DNA from: Phyllostachys edulis
Lineage: Eukaryota; Streptophyta; Magnoliopsida; Poales; Poaceae
Length of the DNA: 64,000 bases
Assembly (NCBI GenBank): GCA_036346405.1
Contig: CM070562.1
Span: 107,212,999 to 107,276,998 of the forward strand
Direction of reading: 5' to 3'
In this document: piece by piece, positions 55,072-64,000 of the stretch
How positions within the stretch are numbered: the stretch's first letter is position 1
Layout: each line of letters starts with the position of its first letter
The notes under the pieces: model-generated
What the model was told of the DNA's origin: nothing
The model's input: the letters and a program-made list of their open reading frames with translations, nothing else
The model's database searches: none
Position numbers and translations under genes: made by a program

Positions 55072-58000
55072 TCAGTTCATGAGATCACCTAGGAGGCGCT
55101 CCAACCAAATACCTTGACATGTTGCGGCTACTATATACTCAGCTTCACATGATGACAATGCGACAACCTTTTGCTTTTGTGATAGCCAACTGATCAGACT
55201 AGAATCCAAAGAGAATGCAACTCCAGTTGTGCTCTTCCAATCATCAATATCTCCGGCCATATCACTGTCACTATATCCCACCAAGCACATCTTCTCACCT
55301 TCATTTCCCTTCTTGTAAAAACAACCCAAGTCAAGTGAGCCTTTGACATACCTTAATATGTGCTTCACCGCAACCATATGTTCAGTTGTTGGGGACTCTA
55401 TGTACCGACTCACAATCCCAACCGAAAAAGCTAGGTTAGGTCTTGTGTTACCAAGATACCTCAGGCTCCCAACAACACTTCTATACATGGTTTGATCCAC
55501 CAATGGTGATGAACTTTTCTTACTTAATTTGAACCTTGCTTCCGTTGGAGTTTGTACTGGATTGCAATCACCCATGCCACAATTTTCAAGAATCTTCTTT
55601 GCATATGCTTCTTGACAAAGTGAGATACTACTTGACGTTTGATGTACTTCAATGCCAAGATAGTAACTCAATAAGCCAATATCGCTCATCTTGAATAGCT
55701 TCTTCATTTGTTGCTTGAATTTCACAATTTCTTCTTCACGAACTCCTATTATCACAAAGTCATCTACATACACGCTAACTAGAAGACAATTTTCCTCTTT
55801 CCCCTTTTTGTATACGGCATGCTCAAGTGGGGTCCTCTCAAATCCAAGTGACATCAACGTGCTATCCAACTTGGAATTCCAAGCTCTAGACACTTGTCGG
55901 AGTCCATATAATGCTTTATGTAACTTCAGTACCTTGTGCTCACTCCCTTTCTCAACAGAACCAGGAGGTTGACTTACATAAACTTCCTCTTCTAAGTCCC
56001 CATTGAGGAAGGCCGACTTGGCATCCATGTGATGCAATCCCCATCCTTCTTGAGCCGCTAAAGCAATAAGTACTCTCATAGTTTCCATCCTAGCCACTGG
56101 AGCAAATACTTCTTCGAAATCAATACCTTGTTTTTGCACATACCCTTTTACCACTAGCCGGGCTTTGTGCTTCACCACTTCACCAATTGAGTTCTTCTTT
56201 ACTTTGAAAACCCATTTAAGCCGTATTACCCGTTGTCCAGTAGGAAGATTAACCAAACTCCATGTTTGATTATCTTGTATGGAATTCATTTCTTCTTGCA
56301 TTGCAAACTGCCAACTTTCTTCTCTTTCGGCAGCTTCAAAGGTGGCAGGTTCTTCTGCTTTGAGCAAGCAAAGACCATAATACTCGTATTGAACATGTTC
56401 GGTTGTATCATATAGATCATCCAGAGACCGCATTTTCACTAGAGCTTCCCCATGATGATTATGTATTAGGGCCGACAACAGAATTACCGACAATAGAATT
56501 TGTCACAGGTGTTGATGGCATTGCTTCAGCTGCCGAGGACACCACTGGAGTGTCAAAGGTTGTAACTGCAGCTTCTACCATTTCCTCCACTTCTGGAATC
56601 TGATCAACTTCTGGTTGCTGTACAGAATCACCAGGCACCTAAGGTTCCACTTGATCATAGACCACATCAAATACTTCTTCAAGAGATGCTCCATCTGTTT
56701 CAAGTGTGGCTTTCCAATCCCATGCTTTATCTTCTTCAAATACAATGTCACGTGTCACGCAAACTTTCTTGGTGACTGGATTATATGCGTGGTAAGCTTT
56801 TGAACCGCTCTCATACCCAATGAATACCATCAGAGTGCTACAATCAACTAGTTTTTTGATTTGGCCACCAAGCTTCCTCACATGGGCGACACATCCAAAC
56901 GTCCGAAAATGATGAACTGTCGGCTTCTGTTTGCCCCAAGCTTCATACGGCGTCATGCCAACTACACTTTTAGTTGGTGCTCGGTTGAGAATATACACTA
57001 CAGTTGTCACAGCTTCTCCCCAATCGGCTACTACTTTGATTTTCTTGAAAGCTTGAAATGCTTCATCTTTGGATTTCAGTAGCACAAGCCACATATATCT
57101 ACTATGATCATCAACCATTAGCAAGAAGTACCTATTAACTGCCGAGGTTGGGGGCGAGATAGGTCCACACAAATCACCATGAACAAGTTCCAGCACACGG
57201 TTATCTCTGAACATTGCTTGCTACGAAAATGAGAGTCAGCGCTGCTTACCAACCAAATAGCCCTTGCACACTTGTTCAACATGATTCACTGGCGGGAGAC
57301 CATTTACTAATCCTTTCAATCCTAGTTTCCGTAGAGCTCTGAAATTAAGATGACCAAACTGAGCGTGCCATCTCCATGCATCATCATCAAGACGTGTCAA
57401 CAAACATACTGGCTCCATGAGATCAAGATTTAGAATATATAGTCAGTTACTTGCTCTTTTGACTCGCACTAGCAAGTGTCCCTCACAATCAAATATGCGC
57501 AAGTGACCATTCTCCGGTAGGACTTTGCACCCCCTTTCTTCCGGTTGACCCAAGTTGATAATATTGCTAATTAATTTTGGAATGTAGAGAACATCTGTCA
57601 GTACCTTGTGTTCACCCATGCTCCCTCCAATTAGTACTGACCCTCGACCACCGATGGTGACCGTATAGCCACCCCCGAACCTCACTAAGCCCCCAATTGA
57701 CATATCCAGTTGAGTGAATTGTTTCCTGCAACCTGACATATTGTTGCTAGCTCTCGAATCAAGATACCAAGAATTCCCATTGGCTTTCTTGTTTACTCCA
57801 AGTTGGAGTCGGACGTCTTCCTCTACTAGTGTTACTGAATCAGGGAGTTCCTCCTTAGTCTCCATCAATTCACAAGTTTCAAGCATCAATAGCACGAGAT
57901 CGTCATCACCCTTTTCCGCCTTGGAAGTCTTGTCTTTCTTCAGTTTGTGACATTCAAATGCAAAGTGACCAAAGGTCCCGCAATTATAACATTTTATCTT

Positions 58001-58840
58001 CTTTTCAAATTTCGGCTTGGGTTGACTGCTCCAATCTCCCTCTCCATGACCAGCTCCTCTCTAGTCTCCTTTGTTGTATTTCGGTGATTACTCTGCCAAC
58101 TCCCCTTCTTGGCAGTACTGTTAAAAGTATCACCAGTCTTCTTGCTCTGTGTTGATAGTGCCGCCCATTGAGAACGAGATAGCATCAACTGCTCCCCATC
58201 TTTCGGGTCACCGAAATTACTGCATACTCTTTCATCATACGCCTTATACCAGCCAACCAAGTCTTCGACAGAGAGAGTTTTCAAATCAACACATTGCTCA
58301 ATTGAAATGACTAGTTGCATGTACTTTGTCGGAGCTGCTCGAAGAAAGTGTCGGACGACTTCGATTTCCTCCAACGTCTTCTCTCCGAGTTTGCGGATGC
58401 CACAGATGATAAAATCGGCCGGCAAACACATCTATAGTCTCGGCTTCATGCATCTTTAAGCCCTCAAAGTCTCTTTTGAGAGTTTGTAATCTTGCCTCTT
58501 GGACACGTTCGTGTCCCAGGTTAGCTGCCTCAATTGCTTTCCACGCTAGCTTTGCCGAATCTTTTCAAGCGAGAGTCGACATGAGAGTCTATGGAATTGC
58601 TTGATAGATCGATGTTAGAGCCATACGATCTTTTCGGTATTCAACGCCGCCTTTCTTGAATGCATCGCCACCCGGTTCAATAGCATCCCAGACCTCCTGT
58701 GCTTGCAGCACCACACGCATTTTCATCACCCAGATGGTATAATTGTTCCTCGTAAGTTGTGGATACTCGATCGGTACAAGGCCTCCTTTCTTTGCCTCCG
58801 ACGTTTCTCCAGCTCCTGATGAAGATGCTCCTCCAGCCAT
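55072..58840 (-). pseudogene. gag-pol of copia D, with a long intact RT/RNase H frame but a deleted integrase core
   Basis: gag starts at 58840 (MAGGASSSGAGETSE) and is interrupted by stops near 58589 and about 58431. A CCHC knuckle (CYNCGTFGHFAFEC) follows at about 57990-57950. The protease site reads DSRASNNMSG instead of DSGAS. gag-pre-integrase is near 57418-57236. The integrase frame (57214-56639) has HGDLCGPI but jumps from FKKIKVVAD straight to WGEAVTTVVYILNR, lacking the stretch that normally holds the second catalytic Asp and the Glu. The last frame (56493-55072, 473 aa) is open through RT (LKWVFKVKKNS, VYVDDFVIIG) and RNase H (SSCEAEYIVAATCQGIWLER). The element therefore cannot integrate by itself. 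Confidence 0.88.
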
Positions 58841-58912
58841 GAACTATATGCTAGTTCTTCTCTGCTGTTGTCGAAGAGGTCCTCTGTTGCTTTCTTGCGA
58901 AGAAGACTTCTA

Positions 58913-58924
58913 GCTTTGATACCA
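58913..58924 (-). promoter_or_regulatory. Primer-binding site of copia D
   Basis: On the element strand this reads TGGTATCAAAGC, complementary to the end of initiator tRNA-Met. It sits two bases inside the 5' LTR. Confidence 0.85.
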
Positions 58925-58926
58925 AT

Positions 58927-59266
58927 TGATAGAATTCAGACCCAGATCAATTACCTAGGCGAATAACAGCGGAAGAAATCAAAACAAGATCACAAAACAC
59001 TTCTGAATTTGTGCTGCAAAACTTGCAATCTTTTTTCGTTTTCTGTTTTCTTATATTGACAACTGAATATACTCATTACGATTTAAACATCTTGTCTTAT
59101 CAAAAGCGAATTCAGTTTCCTAATCCGAATCGATTCTTGACTCTTTTGCAAAACAAAGCTGTCCTAATCTGCTATACTGTCTGATTCGGATTTGCCAAAC
59201 ACATTTGACAATCCATGAACAATACTTAAAACAGAAAATACTAATATAACTAACTTAAAACTAACA
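58927..59266 (-). repeat. 5' LTR of copia D
   Basis: 340 bp, starting TGATAGAATTCAGACCC and ending AACTTAAAACTAACA on the plus strand. It is the uninterrupted counterpart of the left LTR. Confidence 0.88.
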
Positions 59267-59364
59267 TACTGCAGAAGAAATGCTGAGCATAGCAAGCTCT
59301 TCATGGCTCTTATCTACCTTTGTTTCTGTTCTGAAATAAAGATTGCCATGAACTAAAGTGCATT

Positions 59365-59481
59365 CAAGCCAGTCTAAGATGCCACCATGCGACGAGCACT
59401 GATCGATCCTAGCCTTACCTAAGATTCTATGATGCTTGTGCAAAGAATGCTGTCTGAGTTGCTGCTGCTTTTCCTACACTT
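59365..59481. repeat. Second copy of the PME upstream segment
   Basis: Same order and orientation as 53250-53360: AAGATGCCACCATGC, TTACCTAAGATTCTATGATG, GTGCAAAGAATGCTGTCTG and TTTTCCTACAC. The sequence TTTAAATAGG follows. Confidence 0.8.
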
Positions 59482-60042
59482 CTTTAAATAGGCAGATGCT
59501 CGGAGCTAAGCAATGTAGCTATCCAATGGGGTGCTTTAATTTGCATGAGCCTAAAAGTATACCGCATGATAGGAATTTGCATGAGCCTAACAGTCTACCG
59601 CATGATAGGAATCGTCGGTGACGCCATCTAGCTTCTCCTTGACGGAGCCGGCTGTGCCTTGAAAGCCACGATACACACGCACGCGGCACGCCTCGAGATC
59701 GATCGGCGGCCAGTGCTGCAGTCCAGTGAGCGGCTGAGCCACGTCCGGTGGTCGTTCACGGTGGGAATGTCGGTGAGGCAGACCGGGAGTCGTTGAGGTG
59801 GCCGGCAGAGACCACGAGTGGCTCCTTGCAGTCGCGCACAGCTAGCCGTACGTCGTTGGGAGAAGACGAAGAGCTACTGTTGTGTCTGTGACCGCGTCGC
59901 TGCCGCTGGTGTCTGAGACGGTGACGACATATAATAATTTTTAATTAATTAAATTATTTATCTGAAATATTTATTATAGATGATAATATCTTTTATACCA
60001 CCTTTAAAGGTACCCCTCAATATCAATAATAAAGGAGATTAT
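59482..60042. other. Intergenic between copia D and copia C; nothing recognised
   Basis: GCATGAGCCTAA followed by CTACCGCATGATAGGAAT-like text is directly duplicated at 59544-59612. 59630-59920 is GC-richer without a supportable frame, and 59930-60040 is AT-rich. Confidence 0.4.
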
Positions 60043-60173
60043 TGTTAGATGTATATGTATTTTTCCCGTTGTATAAGGGGTTCCTTGCATATATGCCAAC
60101 TTGTACTTGTATATATATTGGCTCATTGGCCTCATAATGAATAAGTGCGCTATTTCTAACATGGTATCAAAGC
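60043..60173 (+). repeat. 5' LTR and primer-binding site of copia C
   Basis: The LTR is 60043-60161. PBS TGGTATCAAAGC is at 60162-60173. The GGCTCATTGGCCTCATAATG segment is shared with the LTRs of A and B (in those, inverted). Confidence 0.88.
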
Positions 60174-63100
60174 GCACCTAGGTTTTTCAAGCCGCCGTTG
60201 GTTCTTTTCTCCGCCCGCCGCCATCGTCTGGGTGTTCTTCTCCACCGCGCTCGTTGTCGCCTCTCCCTGTTTACTACCGCCAGTCGCCGCGCATCGTGGC
60301 CACCGTCGACTCTCCTCGTTGACTCTCCCGTCCGGTCGCCCGTCGTCGCCGGATCTTTGAAGCCTGAGCCGGTGTTGCCGTCATCTTCGTCGAGCCCGAC
60401 TCCTTGCGTCGTCGCCTCTTTCGCTCGCTCTGCCGCACGAGCCGCCGTGGCCGCCTCCGCCTCCGCTCCGCCTTGAGTCGCGCGGCCACGGCCGCCCCGC
60501 CTCCGCTTCATTTGCACTGGCCGTCGCGGCCGCCTCGCCTCTTCGGTTGGAGAGCCGCTCATCGCCGGAGTCACCCGCCGTCGTCGTCACCGCCGCCAGA
60601 GCAGCAGCAAGGGGGGAACCCTAGTTCCCCCATGTGCTCTATTGGCATGTAGGTCTGTAGGCCGTTTTTAATCGAGCCAACCCATTAAAAAGCTGGCCGA
60701 AAAGAAAAAAAGAAGAAAATTTTTTTATCAGTACGTCATTCTAACTGCCGTGCTGTCCAACGTCGTCTGTTAGACTTTGTTGCCTTGGTCGCCGTGTCGT
60801 CCAACGCCGCCTACCAATGGGCATTGTTTCTGTTCCTCGCTGCCCGATGATCTTCAATGGTCTCAATTATCGGGATTGGTTTCAGCATATGCACCTCTAC
60901 ATGCGCGCTCAGCGCCTTTGAGAGTTTCTTACTGGCGAGTTGCCTTGTCCGCCTCACCCTGCTCCGCCTGCTGAGCCTGTACTCCTGAAGGATGCTTTCG
61001 AAGATGCTCATACAAAGGCATCTGAGGTTTTTGAGGATGCCATAGAGACTTTTCAGACTCAGTATGCTGTCTACAAGACATGGATTGATGAGGATGCTCG
61101 TGCCTCTGTTATTCTGGTTAGCATGGAGGTGCAATTCACTGGGGATATGGTTGGTTTGGCTTCAGCACAGTTGATGTGGACACATCTGTGCAACCGCTAC
61201 GAGCCGTCTGGTGATTCGTTGTATCTTTCTATCATGCATCAGGAGCAGTCGCTACAGCAGAGAGATGCTACTATGGATGAGTTCTATGCCCAATTGTCTA
61301 CAGTATGGTGTCAGATTGACTCTTTGGGACCGAACATTTCCCACACGTGTCAGTGCTGTCCGCATCAGCAGTCTCACTTGGAGCTTCGTCGTATCTACGA
61401 CTTCTTACCCGTCTCCGGGCTGAGTATGAGCAGACTCGTGCTCAGTTACTGGCATGCCACCCTCGTGTGACCTTATTGGAGGCCCTTACCGCTATTCATG
61501 CTGAGGAGATTCGCCTTTGTGTTGAGGGTCTGCTGCCGTCACTGTCGTTTCCTTCGATTCTGACAACTTCTCTAGTTTCTACACCCGCTACGTCTCTAGC
61601 TATTCCTTCACCAGTGACAGCTGCTGTTGGTAGGGGACTACACTACACTTACTGCAATAAGGATGGATATGTACAACAAACCTGCTACAAGAAGAAGAAA
61701 TGTTTACGTCGTGGTAGCCGTCCTTCACAGGGAACTGGTGGTTCCTCCTCTCAGAGGAGCTCTGGTGTTTCTGATTCTCAGGAGTTTCTCACACTGTTGC
61801 GTTGCATGGCTGCTCTTGCACCGTTCGGTTCTGTTGGTTTTGCTGCACAGTCTTCTAGTGAGAGACCACCTTCTACTTCTTTCTCAGGTATATCACCTTG
61901 GATTCTTAACTCTGGTGCTTCCTTTCATATGACACCTGATTCCACCAGTCCCACTTCCATTCATCCTTTAGCTACTCCTATCATTGTTCAGACATCAGAT
62001 GGTACCTCTCTTTCTGTTGCAGGACGAGGCACCCTTTCGAATTCCTCTTTTCATATTCCTACTGTTTCTCATGTTCCCAAACTAACCAAGAAGCTCATAT
62101 CTGCCGGTCAGCTCACTGATCATGGTTATCGTATTATTCTTGATTCTGATTCTTGTTGTGTTCAGGATCGACACACAGGGACTCTGGTTGGTACTGGCCC
62201 TGACCGTCGTGACTCATAGCATCTCTGAGAGCTTGACTGGCTTCATCTTCCTTCCGTCGCCTCCACCAGTCTTGTCGTCTCCACCGTCGCCGTCACTTCT
62301 ATTGCATCCTCCACTGCATCTTTTGCTCAATGGTATCATCGTTTGGGACATCTTTATGGGTTGTGTCTATCTTCTTTACTTCATCGTGGTCTTTTAAGGT
62401 CTGTGTCTGGTGATGTTTCTCTAAATTGTCAGGGTTGTAAGCTTGATAAACAGCTTCAACTTCCTTATCCTTCCAGTGAGTCAGTGTAATAGAGTCCTTT
62501 TGATCTTGTTCATTCTAATGTATGGGGTCCGGCTCCTTTCGTTTCGAAAGGAGGTCATCGATATTATATAATTTTCATTGATGATTTTTCTCGCCACACA
62601 TGGATTTACTTTATGTCATCTCGTAGTGTGGTTTTATACATCTACAAGACTTTTGCCACCATGATCCGTACTCAGTTTGATTCTCCTATTCGTGTCTTTC
62701 GTGCTGACTCTGCTGAGGAATACTTGTCAGGAGTCCTTCGTGGTTTTCTTGCTGAGCAGTGTACTCTCTCAGTTTTCTTGCCCTGGTGCTCATGCCCAGA
62801 ATGGTGTGGCTGAACGGAAGCATCGTCATCTTTTTGAGGCAGCCCGTGCTCTTATGCTTGCTTTTGCTGTTCCACCACACTTCTGGGCTGAGGCTATTTC
62901 TACTACCACTTTCCTGATTAATATTCAGCCTTCTTCTGCTCTTCAGGGTGGGATCCCAGTTGAGCGTCTCTGCGGTAAGACTCCTGACTATTGTAGTCTT
63001 CGCCTCTTTGGGTGTGTGTGCTATGTTCTTCTTGCCCCTCGTGAGCGCACCAAGCTGACCGCTCAATCCGTGGAGTGCGTTATTCTGGGCTATAGCGCTG

Positions 63101-63560
63101 AGCATAAGGGATATCGTTGTTGGGATCCTGTTGGCCGACATATGCGGGTTTCTCAGGACGTCACTTTTGATGAGTCTTGTCCTTTCTACCCTCGTCCTTC
63201 TCCTTCCACCACTCCAGCATGTCTTGTCGAGTTGTTTTCTTTCCTGACTTTTTTTGCCACCCCCATAGTCACCACACCTCCATCACAGCCTTTGGCCTCT
63301 TCGGTTCCTCTTTCATCGTCTCCTTCGCCACCATCACCCTCTCCAGAGGCTCCTCCCAGCCTTCGTCCTTCTTATCCTCTCTACTACACTCGCCGTTCGC
63401 GAGTTGAGGATTCTTCTGATGCATCGTTCGCGATCGTTGTCTTCATCACCGGTGGCCATGCACCGAAAGCCACCACTGTGTCCTTTTTCCTCTCCGGTGA
63501 GCCATTCCTTTTCCTATGCGCGTTAGATTGTGTCCCTTGGCATGAGGATGATTTCCCCTA
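60043..63560 (+). mobile_element. Ty1-copia element C, same family as A and B, 5' part only
   Basis: The 5' LTR (60043-60161, 119 bp) starts TGTTAGATGTATATGTATT and ends TATTTCTAACA. The PBS follows at once. gag, protease, gag-pre-integrase and integrase follow on the plus strand. After the linker peptide YTRRSRVEDSSDASF (about 63430) similarity to copia A stops; RT, RNase H and a 3' LTR are not seen before the window ends 440 bp later. Five bases before the LTR are ATTAT. Confidence 0.85.
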
Positions 63561-63561
63561 A
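60844..63561 (+). pseudogene. gag and integrase remnant of copia C
   Basis: The gag N-terminus (CPMIFNGLNYRDWFQHMHLY) is followed by a stop at about 60919, then a 176-residue frame (60940-61470) with the UBN2-type gag text (TQYAVYKTWIDEDARASVIL, MDEFYAQLSTVWCQIDSLGP). The next frame (61347-62219) holds a decayed knuckle (CNKDGYVQQTC) and a protease motif WILNSGASFHMT in which the catalytic Asp is Asn. gag-pre-integrase is broken at 62220-62500. The integrase frame 62677-63561 contains ERKHRHLFEAARALMLAFAV, PPHFWAEAISTTTFLINIQP and RERTKLTAQSVECVILGYSA, then a Pro/Ser linker. RT is missing. Confidence 0.85.
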
Positions 63562-64000
63562 ACTCTTTTCACCAATCGTTCACAAGGACTCTTGGATTTT
63601 GGAATTTTCCATTTTCAGCCGCAACCGCACCTTTCTTCCCCGACTCCGTTCTGGTAATGCATTTTTTGACTGCTGCCTCTCCGAGCATCTCCTAGCCATG
63701 CTTAAGCCTCCCTGACTCTTCATTGCCATTTCTTTTGCTCAGGTAGCCTTCCCCTCTGAACCACATCGCCACCGTCGCCATTGTCGTCGTCAAGCTCCCT
63801 CGACCAGCTCCTGCCCTCCCCATCCTTCCGGTAAGGTCCCTAGTACCCCTTGTGCACATGCATGCACCCATTTGTTCATTACGCCGTCGAGCTGCGACAT
63901 GCATGTTTGATCGTAGCTCACCGCCGCCTCTCGCCATCACGCCACGGCTACCCGCCGACCCAACCCTCGCTGTCGGTACTGGTAGAAGCGCAAGGCTATT
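63562..64000. other. No gene recognised; GC-rich sequence replacing the RT end of copia C
   Basis: After the integrase linker the sequence is pyrimidine-rich with CGCCGTCG words. An 82-residue minus-strand frame is low-complexity. A captured gene fragment or the flank of a truncation are both possible; the window ends before this can be decided. Confidence 0.4.

Larger units (their letters stand above)
53499..59266 (-). mobile_element. Ty1-copia retrotransposon D, upstream of and co-directional with PME
   Basis: The right (5') LTR is 58927-59266 and the left (3') LTR starts at 53499, both beginning TGATAGAA on the plus strand and ending AAAACTAACA. The flanks TACCG (53494-53498) and TACTG (59267-59271) form a probable 5-bp duplication with one difference. 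The PBS and the gag-pol order on the minus strand give the orientation. It is a different family from A, B and C (LTR about 340 bp). The left LTR carries a roughly 730-bp insertion and a tandem duplication of its end, so the element is old. Confidence 0.9.

Noticed and set aside
1..64000. CRISPR arrays, operons, phage or bacterial defence systems
   Set aside because: The sequence is a plant nuclear region; the tandem repeats found are minisatellite, transposon or LTR duplications without spacers or cas-like genes.

Overview
The window is nuclear DNA from a grass, most likely rice (Oryza) or a close relative. The evidence is intron-rich plant genes with GT-AG splicing, a very GC-rich first exon followed by AT-richer later exons (a typical grass gradient), and dense grass-type transposons: Stowaway, Tourist and hAT MITEs, CACTA, short-LTR Ty1-copia elements primed by initiator tRNA-Met, LINE remnants and a SINE. 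No prokaryotic, CRISPR or phage features are present.

Three host genes can be supported. (1) A complete TONSOKU (TSK/BRUSHY1/MGOUN3) gene on + runs from 18536 to 42305. I assembled it as 20 exons with consistent phases, giving 1334 aa with TPRs, an acidic/basic linker, a ubiquitin-like-position segment and LRRs. The family acts in replication-coupled chromatin maintenance. (2) A small three-exon gene on + at 48790-49549 (182 aa) is not recognised. (3) A type-I pectin methylesterase on - at 53105-50229 has two exons (574 aa), a PMEI-like pro-region, an RHLL processing motif and all catalytic residues. A 525-bp open exon on - at the left edge (1-525) belongs to a gene or transposon continuing outside the window.

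Layout: 1-8290 is a MITE, LINE and CACTA thicket. 8290-13320 holds a captured GC-rich gene fragment, a frameshifted hAT transposase pseudogene and GC-rich filler. 13834-17290 is an unclassified repeat. 17859-18154 is a Tourist-like MITE close to the TSK promoter. 18536-42305 is TSK, with copia A (19779-24962) in intron 1, and copia B, a CCHC/LINE-like fragment and a nested hAT MITE in intron 10. 43051-44386 is a non-autonomous hAT element. 44387-48010 is old repeat. 48790-53180 holds the small gene, a SINE and the PME gene. 53499-59266 is copia D just upstream of PME and in the same orientation. 60043 onward is copia C.

Most transposon coding is broken, whereas TSK and PME reading frames are intact. 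The best second-look items are: copia A with almost identical LTRs but shredded ORFs; two relatives (B and C) that both lose the RT/RNase H part at about the same point; the GC-AG intron and micro-exon in TSK; copia D and a promoter duplication beside PME; and a tandem duplication across an LTR/PPT junction. All assignments come from reading the sequence and from knowledge of the families. No database search was run.
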